NCBI GenBank assembly: GCA_964618415.1
Contig: CAZUAT010000073.1
Span: 1 to 12,476, forward strand
Reading direction: 5' to 3'
DNA from: JACTMI01 sp964618415
GTDB lineage: Bacteria > Acidobacteriota > Thermoanaerobaculia > Multivoradales > JAGPDF01
Length of the DNA: 12,476 nucleotides
Below, one piece after another: positions 1 to 7,656 of the stretch. The position numbers were made by a program, and so were the translations under genes. Under the pieces are notes generated by a model. The model searched no databases, was not told where the DNA came from, and worked only from the letters and a program-made list of their open reading frames with translations. Position 1 is the first letter of the stretch. Each line of letters starts with the position of its first letter.

Positions 1-55
1 CGAGCCGGGCAGCGGCTCGACGATCATGGCCTACGCCGGCATCTGCGGCGCCCAG
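1..55 (+). repeat. Exact 55-bp terminal inverted repeat, left copy (probable assembly k-mer)
   Basis: Bases 1-55 are the exact reverse complement of 12422-12476, and base 56 is the first mismatch (A against G). The repeat lies inside the metalloprotease coding frame of both paralogues. It starts with a small palindrome (CGAGCCG, five-base loop, CGGCTCG) at 1-19. Exact identity of 55 bp ending precisely at both window ends is what a de Bruijn assembler using k=55 produces when two unitigs end in the same node. Confidence 0.8.
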
Positions 56-847
56 AACCTGCAGCTCAACAGCGACGCCTACTTCCACCTCGTCAGCCTG
101 CTGCAGATCCAGAACTACAGCCGCGTCGGCAACGGCAACAGCTGCGCCGCGATCATCGCCGACGGCAACCAGCCGCCGACTGTCGATGCGGGTGCCGACT
201 ACACGATTCCGGTCTCGACGCCGTTCGAACTGTTCGGCTCGGGCAGCGACCCGGACGGCTCGATCACGGGCTACGGCTGGGAGGAGTGGGATCTCGGACC
301 GGCCGGGGCGCCGCAGACGCCCAGTGGCAACGCGCCGATCTTCCGGTCGTTCACCCCCACCCAGACCCCCTGGCGCACCTTCCCCAAGCTCGAGGATCTG
401 CTCGATGGCACGCCGACGATCGGCGAGATTCTGCCGACCTACGCGCGCAGTCTGCGTTTCCGCCTCGTGGCGCGCGACAACGGCGTGCCGGCGGGCGCCA
501 ACGCCTGGAACGAGACATTGCTCACGGTAACCGACACGTCGGGCCCGTTCCTGGTCACCGCGCCGAACACTTCCGCCGTCACCTGGACCGGCAGCGGCCC
601 GCACACGGTCGAGTGGGATGTCGCCGGGACGACCGCTGCACCGGTCTCGTGCGCCGCCGTGGACGTCACGCTGTCGACCGACGGCGGACAGACGTTCGAT
701 GACGTGCTGCTGCTCAATACTCCGAACGACGGTTCTGCGCAGGTTCTGGTCGGCACCGAAAACACCACGCAGGCCCGCATCCGGGTCAAGTGCAACGGCA
801 ACATCTTCTTCGACATCTCCAACCAGAACTTCACCATCAGCGGAGCC
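1..847 (+). repeat. Left arm of an imperfect inverted repeat (metalloprotease module)
   Basis: This stretch encodes the same protein module as 11630-12476 on the opposite strand. The two align without a single gap over 847 bp. By hand count the 274 residues from the internal Met differ at about 42 positions, roughly 85% identity. Homology ends at codon 274, just after the FTISGA motif, where the two genes take different C-terminal routes. It reflects gene duplication, not a mobile-element terminus. Confidence 0.85.
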
Positions 848-916
848 GACAGCCTGATCTTCGTCGACGGCTTCGAATCGGCCGACACCGGCCGCTGGTC
901 GAACACCGCACCCTGA
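2..916 (+). CDS. Secreted reprolysin-like metalloprotease, C-terminal part (5' end outside window)
   Basis: The reading frame is open from base 2 and enters the window as E-P-G-S-G-S-T-I-M-A-Y-A-G-I-C. This resembles the Met-turn region that follows the HExxH zinc site in bacterial reprolysin (M12B)-like peptidases. The zinc site itself would lie upstream, outside the window, so peptidase activity is inferred. Numbering from the in-frame ATG at 26, which is probably not the true start, residues 50-175 form a PKD/Ig-like region (PPTVDAGADYT, then LRFRLVARDN). Residues 175-274 form a second beta-rich domain ending near NQNFTISG. The last 19 residues (FVDGFESADTGRW core) are a short acidic/aromatic tail. 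The protein would be exported. Its paralogue at the right edge has no gaps against it over these 274 residues but carries a nuclease before the tail. The family call is fairly secure and the substrate is unknown. Confidence 0.85.
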   Translation, partial: EPGSGSTIMAYAGICGAQNLQLNSDAYFHLVSLLQIQNYSRVGNGNSCAAIIADGNQPPTVDAGADYTIPVSTPFELFGSGSDPDGSITGYGWEEWDLGPAGAPQTPSGNAPIFRSFTPTQTPWRTFPKLEDLLDGTPTIGEILPTYARSLRFRLVARDNGVPAGANAWNETLLTVTDTSGPFLVTAPNTSAVTWTGSGPHTVEWDVAGTTAAPVSCAAVDVTLSTDGGQTFDDVLLLNTPNDGSAQVLVGTENTTQARIRVKCNGNIFFDISNQNFTISGADSLIFVDGFESADTGRWSNTAP

Positions 917-940
917 CGGCAGCGGCGTCGGGAACGAACG

Positions 941-1183
941 ATGGTCGGATCCACGGATTTCGTCGAGAAGGTCGCCTCGCGTCTGCGATTTCCGCAGGCG
1001 TTCACGATCTTCCTGGTGCTCTTCCTGTTCGACCTCGTCGTTCCCGACTTCCTGCCGATGATCGACGAAATCCTGCTCGGGCTCGGCACCGTCGTGTTCG
1101 GGCTCTGGCGGGAACGGGCCGCGGGCGCGGGACAGCAGCCCGCTGCCCCGCCGGTCAAGAACGTTACTCCGCCGCGCGACTGA
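941..1183 (+). CDS. Small DUF6116-like membrane protein
   Basis: This 80-residue protein has a hydrophobic core, FPQAFTIFLVLFLFDLVVP (residues 18-35). A short loop D36-F-L-P-M-I-D-E43 and a second apolar segment ILLGLGTVVFGLW (44-56) follow, then a basic and Pro/Ala-rich cytoplasmic-type tail. The FPQ...LFLxDLxxPDFxPxxDExLLGLGT pattern resembles the DUF6116 family of small gammaproteobacterial inner-membrane proteins, whose function I do not know. The start is 24 bp after the protease stop, so the two may be cotranscribed. Only a weak purine stretch (GGAACGAACG) precedes the ATG. The 3' end overlaps the opposing DUF1835 gene by 20 bp. The protein is likely real because of the family-like pattern and clean two-helix hydropathy. 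The family assignment is from memory. Confidence 0.8.
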   Translation: MVGSTDFVEKVASRLRFPQAFTIFLVLFLFDLVVPDFLPMIDEILLGLGTVVFGLWRERAAGAGQQPAAPPVKNVTPPRD

Positions 1184-2114
1184 CGCCGGGCGGCACCAGC
1201 CGTCCGGCGTCCGGATCCCAGCGCCAGACTCGATGTGGCGCCAGGATCCGGGTCCCGCCGAGCCAGCGGTCGTAGGCCCGTCCGGCGATCCGGTCGACCG
1301 CCCCCTCCAGCACTCGCCGACCGCCGGCGGTCAGCGTCCAGACCTCGCGTTCCGCGTCGGGCTCGACCAGCGGGTCGGCGCCCGTCGCCAGCCCGTCCAG
1401 GTAGTCGCGCAGGACCAGGTCGCCGAGGAACCGGTGCGGCTCCTCTCGCTGCGAGCGGTCGAACAGCTCCTCGAACGGCAGCGGCCCGGCAGCGAGCGCC
1501 GCGAGCGCCTGGCGCTCGGATCGAGACAGGCCGTCGCGGGTACCCGGAAACTGTTCCAGGTGACGCCGCAGCGCGGCCGCGAGCCCAGGCAACGCAGCCG
1601 CTCCGCTCGCCGCCAGATCCTCGAGCCCGCGGGGGTCGTCGGCCACGAAGGCCCGCCAGGCGCAGCTGCCGAGATCGAACTCCGCCTCGCCGCAGGCGCG
1701 AGCGCGGGCAAGCGCCGTCATCAGCTCCTCGTTCGAGAGCAGGCCCAGATAGCCGTCCGTCTCGACCAGGGTCACCGGCGGCCGTCGCCGCGCCCCCGCC
1801 AGTCGGTCGAGCACCTGCAACCGCTGCAGCTGATCGAACAGATCCGCTTCGAACCAGAGCACGACCTCCTCGTGGCCCCGGATGGCGGCCGCCAGGCGCG
1901 CGTCGCGCTGCGTGAAATCGGCCAGTACTTCCTCGCGCTCACTCCAGCCGGCGCGCGCGATGAAGCTGGCGCGGATCTCGCGCAGCTCGCTGTCGCTGGC
2001 AGTGCCGGGCACCGGCCCCTCGTGGAGGACGTCGCGCCAGATCAGCAGATCGCCGCCCACGCCGGTCGACCGGATCGCCTCGGCCGCCGCGTCGCCGTTG
2101 GTTACATGGAGCAT
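1164..2114 (-). CDS. DUF1835 domain-containing protein
   Basis: This 316-residue protein opens with MLHVTNGDAAAEAIRSTG and GGDLLIWRDVLHEGPVP. That is the N-terminal signature of DUF1835, a family of soluble bacterial proteins of unknown biochemical role. The middle (about residues 60-190) is rich in Leu, Ala, Asp and Glu and contains VVLWFEADLFDQLQRLQVLDRL, a segment expected in the family. The C-terminal part ends with RWLGGTRILAPHRVWRWD, also family-like. No signal peptide or membrane segment is visible, so it should be cytoplasmic. The ATG at 2114 is chosen because the motif begins directly there. No Shine-Dalgarno site precedes it, but a TAGACT hexamer lies 9 nt upstream. It is divergent from ettA and overlaps the small membrane protein gene tail to tail. 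The family call is confident and the function unknown. Confidence 0.88.
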   Translation of the reverse strand: MLHVTNGDAAAEAIRSTGVGGDLLIWRDVLHEGPVPGTASDSELREIRASFIARAGWSEREEVLADFTQRDARLAAAIRGHEEVVLWFEADLFDQLQRLQVLDRLAGARRRPPVTLVETDGYLGLLSNEELMTALARARACGEAEFDLGSCAWRAFVADDPRGLEDLAASGAAALPGLAAALRRHLEQFPGTRDGLSRSERQALAALAAGPLPFEELFDRSQREEPHRFLGDLVLRDYLDGLATGADPLVEPDAEREVWTLTAGGRRVLEGAVDRIAGRAYDRWLGGTRILAPHRVWRWDPDAGRLVPPGVSRAAE

Positions 2115-2123
2115 GCAACGCGC

Positions 2124-2129
2124 AGTCTA
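2124..2129 (-). promoter_or_regulatory. Candidate -10 element of the DUF1835 gene
   Basis: On the minus strand TAGACT is followed by 9 nt and then the ATG at 2114. No good -35 hexamer is visible at 16-18 nt. The closeness to the start codon and the lack of a Shine-Dalgarno site suggest a leaderless or nearly leaderless transcript. The evidence is positional only. Confidence 0.35.
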
Positions 2130-2226
2130 CCGATCCGCAGCCACGTCCGGCACTGGGGCAGTGCCCGAGAACGGTCCCGGCCGCCGGCAGGATGACTCGG
2201 GACGCGGAGCCCGAGGCGGGCCGCGA

Positions 2227-2232
2227 TAGACT
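2227..2232 (+). promoter_or_regulatory. Candidate -10 element of ettA
   Basis: TAGACT, within GATAGACT, lies 28 nt before the ettA ATG and upstream of its ribosome binding site. It is the same hexamer that precedes the divergent DUF1835 gene. No convincing -35 is visible, so this is a weak call. Confidence 0.3.
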
Positions 2233-2244
2233 CATCGGCTCGTC

Positions 2245-2250
2245 AGGAGG
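2245..2250 (+). promoter_or_regulatory. Ribosome binding site AGGAGG that decides the ettA start
   Basis: A perfect AGGAGG lies 10 nt before ATG 2261. This supports that start over the in-frame ATG at 2192, which would add 23 residues unlike any EttA N-terminus and would place the AGGAGG inside the gene. Confidence 0.85.
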
Positions 2251-2260
2251 ACTTGCCGTC

Positions 2261-3911
<1,651 letters not shown>

Positions 3912-3919
<8 letters not shown>

Positions 3920-3940
3920 GCCGGGCAGCGGGGCTACAAT
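3912..3940 (+). promoter_or_regulatory. Candidate promoter of parA, probably leaderless
   Basis: TTCACT (3912-3917) and TACAAT (3935-3940) are separated by 17 nt. They match the sigma-70 elements TTGACA and TATAAT at 4/6 and 5/6. The -10 ends only 7 nt before the GTG start at 3948, so transcription would begin at or next to the start codon. No Shine-Dalgarno site is present. The -35 overlaps the ettA stop codon. The sequence after the hexamer, CGGCGCA, also follows the -10 of the sulfite oxidase gene. Confidence 0.6.
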
Positions 3941-3947
3941 CGGCGCA

Positions 3948-4823
3948 GTGATCCTCGCTTTCGTCAGCCGCAAGGGGGGCGTGGGCAAGACGACCAGCGT
4001 CGTCAGCCTCGCGGGCGCGCTCGTCCAGCTGGGCCACAAGGTCCTGGTCGTCGACCTCGACTCGCAGGCGTCGGCGTCGCGTGCGCTCGGCGTGGAGCGG
4101 GCGGCGCTCGGGCCGTCGATCCACGACGTTCTGTTCCGCGGACGCGCCCTGCTCGACACCGTACGGCCGACCCGTATCGACCGGCTCGAACTGGTCACCG
4201 CTTCGGCCGACCTGCTCGGCTTCGATCTCGATATCCAGAATCTGCGGCGGCGCGATCAACTGCTCGCCGATCTGCTGCAGCCCCATGCCGAGCGCTGGGA
4301 CTGGATCCTGCTGGACTGCCCGCCGTCGATGACCGGAGTGGTGCGCAACGCGCTGGTCGCGGCGGACGCGTGGATCGTGCCGACGCCGCCCCACTTCCTC
4401 GCCTTCGAGGGGATCGACGTGCTGATCGACTCGGCGGCGCGGCTGCTGCATCGCTTCGAGCGCCGAGACTCCCTGGCCGGCATCCTGCTCACCATGGTCG
4501 ACTACCGGACCGGCGCCGCCCGCGCGCACGTGGCCGAGCTGCGGCTGCACCACGGCCTGCGCATTCTCGACAGCGAGATCCCGGTCAACGTTCGTCTCGC
4601 TGAGAGCCCGGTGGCCGGGCGGACGATCTTCGAGAGCGATCCGCGGGCGAGCGGCGCTCAGGCCTACCGGCTGCTCGCCGTCGAACTGCTGCACCGCCTG
4701 CGGCCCGGCGAGACGGTCCATCGCGCCAAAGCCGCGGCCGAGCCGGACGTGCAACCCGCCCCAACGACTCCGGGACCGCTCCTGATCTCGTCGCCGACAG
4801 ACGCCGAGGAACCGGCGAACTGA
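3948..4823 (+). CDS. ParA/Soj-type P-loop ATPase, orphan
   Basis: This 291-residue ATPase of the ParA/MinD (SIMIBI) superfamily belongs to a group whose members form ATP-dependent dimers that position DNA or protein cargo. The deviant Walker A RKGGVGKTT includes the signature Lys9 and the P-loop Lys14. Walker A' VVDLDSQASAS has Asp36 and Asp38, and Walker B WILLDCPPS has Asp123. A Soj-like helix region ends in QAYRLLAVELLHRL, and a Pro/Ala/Thr-rich, probably disordered tail covers about 258-291. The start is GTG at 3948, because the ATPase fold begins at once (MILAFVSRKGG) and a -10 sits just upstream. No ParB gene, parS-like repeat or replication gene lies in the window, so this is probably a chromosomal orphan and not a plasmid partition gene. 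Its cargo cannot be told. It converges on the kinase gene with 1 bp between the stops. Confidence 0.9.
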   Translation: MILAFVSRKGGVGKTTSVVSLAGALVQLGHKVLVVDLDSQASASRALGVERAALGPSIHDVLFRGRALLDTVRPTRIDRLELVTASADLLGFDLDIQNLRRRDQLLADLLQPHAERWDWILLDCPPSMTGVVRNALVAADAWIVPTPPHFLAFEGIDVLIDSAARLLHRFERRDSLAGILLTMVDYRTGAARAHVAELRLHHGLRILDSEIPVNVRLAESPVAGRTIFESDPRASGAQAYRLLAVELLHRLRPGETVHRAKAAAEPDVQPAPTTPGPLLISSPTDAEEPAN

Positions 4824-4824
4824 C

Positions 4825-6243
4825 TCAGCCGGGTGCCGCGGGCAGGCTGAGGCAGACCTCCAGGCCGCCGTCCGATCGCGGCGCTGCCGCGATCGTGCCG
4901 CGGTGGCGCCGTACCGCCCGCGCGGCGATCGCGAGGCCGAGCCCCGCCCCGCCGCGCCCGCGCTCGCGGGCCCCTTCCACGCGGACGAACGGCTCGAAAA
5001 TCGACTGCAGCATCTCCCTCGGCACGCCCGGCCCCCGGTCGCACACGCGAATCTCGACTTGCGAACCGGCGCTCAGATGAACCTCCACCCGCGATCCGGG
5101 CGGGGCGTAGCGCACCGCATTGCGCAGCACGTTGTCGACCGCGCGCCGCAGCTCCTCGCGATCGCCGACCACGAGAGCCGTCGAACCGCCCTCCGGGTGG
5201 ACCTCCACCGAGATCTCCACACCGGGTTCTCGGCGTTCGCTCTCGAACCTCGCGTCCGCGACGACCTCCTCCACCAGCGCAGCGCAGTCGACCGTCTCGC
5301 TGCGCCGAGGCGCCGCCGCCGTCTCGAGCCGGGAGAGAGTGAGGATCCCGTCGACCAGCTCGTCGAGGCGCTCGGCCTCCAGCTCGATCCGGTCGAGGTC
5401 CGGCGCTGCCGCGCTGTCGGCGCGCTGGCGCGCCAGCTCCAGGGCGACACGCAGCCGCGCGAGCGGTGACCGCAGCTCGTGGGAGACGTCACGCACGAGC
5501 TGCTGCTGGGCCCCCACGAGCGCCTCCAGTCGCGGCGCCATGGCGTTGAAGTCGCGCGCCAGATCTCCCAGCTCGTCGCGCCGCCGCGTGGCGCTCGCGG
5601 GCAGCCGCGCGGTCAGGTCGCCATCGGCCAGGCGGCGCACGGCCGCCCGCAGTGCGGCGACCGGCGCGGCCATCCGGCGGGCGATCCACCAGGCCGGCAG
5701 GGCCACCAGCAGGGTCAGCAGCAGCAGCCGCCCGGTCAGGGCGCGCAGCGACAACAGGTCGACGACACCCGGAGGACGGCGCACCGCTGCGACCACCACG
5801 AGCTGGCGCCCGTCCGGGGCCGTGGCGACGCGCCCGGCAAGATGGTGCACCCCCGTCCGCTCCGCGCGCAGCTCGCCGCCCGGCGGCACCCGGCGGGAAA
5901 ACTCGGCCACCTCCTCGTCCGGCACGACACCGAGCCAACGCTCAGCTCCGCCGTCGGCCGACGCCCCGCGGTCGAGGACATAGACCGGGACGAGCGGCTG
6001 GTGTTGCGCACCGGCGTGGGGCCATCGGCGCGGGTGCCCCGGACCCCATCGACGGCCGGCGGCGATTGCCGATGCCACCTCCTCCACTCGTCGCTCCAGG
6101 AGCCGTTCGATGCCGACCTGCCACTGCTCGAGCGCCGGCCTGGAGCGCGTGAAGTAGGGCGACGAGGCCACCAGCGCGATGGCGAGCAGCGCCACTACCC
6201 CCCACAGCCCCACGAACAGGCGCAGGAAGAGGCTGCGCGTCAC
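4825..6243 (-). CDS. CpxA-like membrane sensor histidine kinase
   Basis: This 472-residue kinase senses a signal across the inner membrane and phosphorylates the neighbouring response regulator. TM1 is at about 8-28 and a periplasmic domain spans about 30-165. TM2 is LLLLTLLVALPAWWIA (about 173-188), and a HAMP domain with P194 and ADGDLTARL covers about 188-243. The H-box VSHELRSPLARL carries His255. The N-box VDNVLRNAVRY has Asn371 and Asn375, the G1 box is DRGPG (402-406), the F-box FEPF (416-419) and the G2 box GAGLGLA (432-438). The H-box and layout resemble CpxA/RstB-type kinases. All catalytic motifs are intact. The GTG start at 6243 overlaps the regulator stop by 4 bp (GTGA), so the two are translationally coupled. 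The periplasmic domain is Arg/His-rich (RRWGPGHPRRWPHAGAQHQ), so metal or acid sensing is possible. The ligand is unknown. Confidence 0.92.
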   Translation of the reverse strand: MTRSLFLRLFVGLWGVVALLAIALVASSPYFTRSRPALEQWQVGIERLLERRVEEVASAIAAGRRWGPGHPRRWPHAGAQHQPLVPVYVLDRGASADGGAERWLGVVPDEEVAEFSRRVPPGGELRAERTGVHHLAGRVATAPDGRQLVVVAAVRRPPGVVDLLSLRALTGRLLLLTLLVALPAWWIARRMAAPVAALRAAVRRLADGDLTARLPASATRRRDELGDLARDFNAMAPRLEALVGAQQQLVRDVSHELRSPLARLRVALELARQRADSAAAPDLDRIELEAERLDELVDGILTLSRLETAAAPRRSETVDCAALVEEVVADARFESERREPGVEISVEVHPEGGSTALVVGDREELRRAVDNVLRNAVRYAPPGSRVEVHLSAGSQVEIRVCDRGPGVPREMLQSIFEPFVRVEGARERGRGGAGLGLAIAARAVRRHRGTIAAAPRSDGGLEVCLSLPAAPG

Positions 6244-6959
6244 GGCGTCTCCCCACCCTCGCCGCGGTGCGCGTCGACGAGCAGCTGGTAGCCCACCCCG
6301 CGCACGGTCCGGAAGCGATCGTCGCCCTGCGGCCCGGGACCGAGCTTGCGGCGCAGCGCGCTCAGGTGCACGTCGAGGCTGCGATCGAAGCCGGACGGAC
6401 GCCGGCCGAGCACGTCGCGGTAGAGCGACTCGCGAGTGACCACCCGACCGGCCTCGCGCATCAGCCGCTCGAGCAACGAGAACTCCACTCCGGTCAGGTC
6501 CACGCTCGCACCGCCGCGCAGCACCGTCCGCGCCGCCGGATCGAGGACCAGATCCCCGACCGCGACCGGCGCGTCCGGCCCGCTCCCGGCGCGCCCGCGA
6601 CGCAGCACCGCCCGGATGCGGGCAGCCAGCTCGCGGGGACTGAACGGCTTGGGGAGGTAGTCATCGGCGCCGATCTCCAGCCCGACGACGCGATCGACCT
6701 CTTCTCCGCGCCCGGACAGCATCAGCACCGGCACCGACGACTGCGCGCGCAGGCGCCGGAGGAGATCGAAGCCGTTGAGTCCCGGCAGCATCACGTCGAG
6801 GACGATCAGATCGGGCAGATCGGGCCGCCCCTCCAGGGCGGCGCGCAGCCCGCGCTCGCCGTCGGTCTCGGAACGCACCTGGAACCCTTCGCCGGTCAGG
6901 TACTCGGTCAGCAGCTCGACCAGTTCGCGGTCGTCGTCGATGAGCAGCAGCTGCGGCAT
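6240..6959 (-). CDS. CpxR-like OmpR/PhoB-family response regulator
   Basis: This 239-residue DNA-binding regulator has a receiver domain (1-120) with acidic pocket D8-D9-D10, phospho-acceptor Asp55 in IVLDVMLPG, Ser82 in LMLSGRG and Lys104 in YLPKPF. The winged-helix output domain (about 133-230) contains LTGVEFSLLERLM, the recognition segment RSLDVHLSALRRKLG and the wing RTVRGVGYQL. These are standard for the OmpR/PhoB class. The ATG at 6959 is preferred. An in-frame TTG at 6968 would add only three residues, and a TAGATT -10-like hexamer overlaps it. The regulator is the first gene of a two-gene operon with the kinase. It is divergent from the LTxxQ protein gene, as cpxR is from cpxP in E. 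coli. A CpxR-box-like repeat about 42-56 bp upstream suggests autoregulation. Confidence 0.93.
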   Translation of the reverse strand: MPQLLLIDDDRELVELLTEYLTGEGFQVRSETDGERGLRAALEGRPDLPDLIVLDVMLPGLNGFDLLRRLRAQSSVPVLMLSGRGEEVDRVVGLEIGADDYLPKPFSPRELAARIRAVLRRGRAGSGPDAPVAVGDLVLDPAARTVLRGGASVDLTGVEFSLLERLMREAGRVVTRESLYRDVLGRRPSGFDRSLDVHLSALRRKLGPGPQGDDRFRTVRGVGYQLLVDAHRGEGGETP

Positions 6960-6966
6960 CGGACTC

Positions 6967-6972
6967 AATCTA
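6967..6972 (-). promoter_or_regulatory. Candidate -10 element of the regulator/kinase operon
   Basis: On the minus strand TAGATT is followed by 7 nt (GAGTCCG) and the ATG at 6959. No Shine-Dalgarno site is visible and there is no clear -35. A missing -35 fits a promoter that depends on an activator bound just upstream, and the repeat at 7001-7015 could be that site. Confidence 0.45.
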
Positions 6973-7000
6973 GCAGTGGCGCGCGGGGCCCGACGGCCGC

Positions 7001-7015
7001 TTCACGCTTCTTTAC
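7001..7015 (-). promoter_or_regulatory. CpxR-box-like direct repeat GTAAA-N5-GTGAA
   Basis: Read on the minus strand this is GTAAA, GAAGC, GTGAA: two pentamers ten bases apart, one helical turn. The known E. coli CpxR consensus is GTAAA-N5-GTAAA, so 9 of 10 informative bases match. It lies between the regulator operon and the divergent LTxxQ gene, the same place as the CpxR sites between cpxR and cpxP. Relative to the predicted regulator transcription start it is centred near -48. Confidence 0.6.
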
Positions 7016-7030
7016 GCGGGGCGCGCACTT

Positions 7031-7057
7031 CTTGACCAGGTGGCCGCGCAGCTTGAC
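7031..7057 (+). promoter_or_regulatory. CTTGAC direct repeats upstream of the LTxxQ gene
   Basis: CTTGAC occurs at 7031-7036 and 7052-7057, exactly 21 bp (two helical turns) apart. Each includes TTGAC, the core of a sigma-70 -35 element, but I see no good -10 at 16-18 nt from either. They could be -35 elements for an unusual promoter or a phased binding site. The evidence is limited. Confidence 0.3.
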
Positions 7058-7113
7058 GCATCGGCCCGTAAGGTTCGACTGTCGGTGGCCAACCGAATCG
7101 ACGCCACCGGGAC

Positions 7114-7119
7114 AAGGAG
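7114..7119 (+). promoter_or_regulatory. Ribosome binding site AAGGAG of the LTxxQ gene
   Basis: AAGGAG lies 5 nt before ATG 7125. It fixes that start, which is also where a signal peptide begins. The same frame is open far upstream, antisense to the regulator, but that extension is not coding. Confidence 0.8.
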
Positions 7120-7124
7120 AACCG

Positions 7125-7649
7125 ATGCAACGCTCTGCACTTGCCGCACTCGGCCTGATTGCCGCATTGATGTCGCCCGCCGGTGTCGCCGCCGCAGCGA
7201 GCCACGACCCGGAGGGACACGGATTGCGCCACCCCCACCGCGCCGCCAGGTTCCACGAGCGGCACGCCCCCGCCGATCTCCGGGAACTCGGGCCGCTCGC
7301 CTTCCTCCTCCACGACGTCGACCTGACCGCTGAGCAGCGCGACCAGATCGAGTCGCTCGTCACCGCCCATTGCGAGGCCCGGGCAGAGCGACATGCCGAG
7401 TTCTTCGACCATGACGACGCCGATCGCCAGCTGGAGATCGAGTTCGACGAGGTCGCGGTCCGGGCGCGCGCCGAGCAGCGGGCCCGCATCCGGATCGAGG
7501 CCGAGGTCGAACACGCGCGGCTCCGCAGCGCAGTCCTGGCGCTGCTCACCCCCGACCAGCTCGCCCGGGTGCGCGAGACCCATGAGCGATTCACCAGTCG
7601 GCACGACCAGTTCCGCGACCGGCAGCGCGCGCGCCGGCCGCGACGCTGA
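7125..7649 (+). CDS. CpxP/Spy/ZraP-like periplasmic LTxxQ protein, His-rich
   Basis: This 174-residue protein starts with a signal peptide, MQRSALAALGLIAALM...AAAA, likely cleaved near residue 25-26. The mature chain is mostly alpha-helical and charged. It has two LTxxQ motifs, LTAEQ (67-71) and LTPDQ (141-145), the hallmark of the CpxP/Spy/ZraP/CnrX group. Those are periplasmic chaperone-like accessory proteins that damp or tune two-component sensors. Six histidines fall in residues 27-47 (27, 32, 36, 38, 44, 47), and more follow with a lone Cys83 and an H-D-D cluster near 96. A metal-binding role like that of ZraP or CnrX is possible. The C-terminus is Arg-rich. The gene is divergent from the regulator/kinase pair and probably belongs to its regulon. 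A strong hairpin follows the stop. It is unlikely to be a catalytic enzyme. Confidence 0.85.
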   Translation: MQRSALAALGLIAALMSPAGVAAAASHDPEGHGLRHPHRAARFHERHAPADLRELGPLAFLLHDVDLTAEQRDQIESLVTAHCEARAERHAEFFDHDDADRQLEIEFDEVAVRARAEQRARIRIEAEVEHARLRSAVLALLTPDQLARVRETHERFTSRHDQFRDRQRARRPRR

Positions 7650-7656
7650 CGGCGCT

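Noticed and set aside
1233..2195. 320-codon plus-strand frame opposite the DUF1835 gene
   Set aside because: It is Arg/Gln-rich without motifs, while the minus strand encodes a recognisable DUF1835 protein.
2192..2260. Longer ettA start at 2192
   Set aside because: The extra 23 residues do not resemble EttA, and the AGGAGG at 2245-2250 points to ATG 2261.
3948..4823. Plasmid partition locus
   Set aside because: There is no ParB, iterons, replication initiator or clustered repeats, and the neighbours are chromosomal-type genes.
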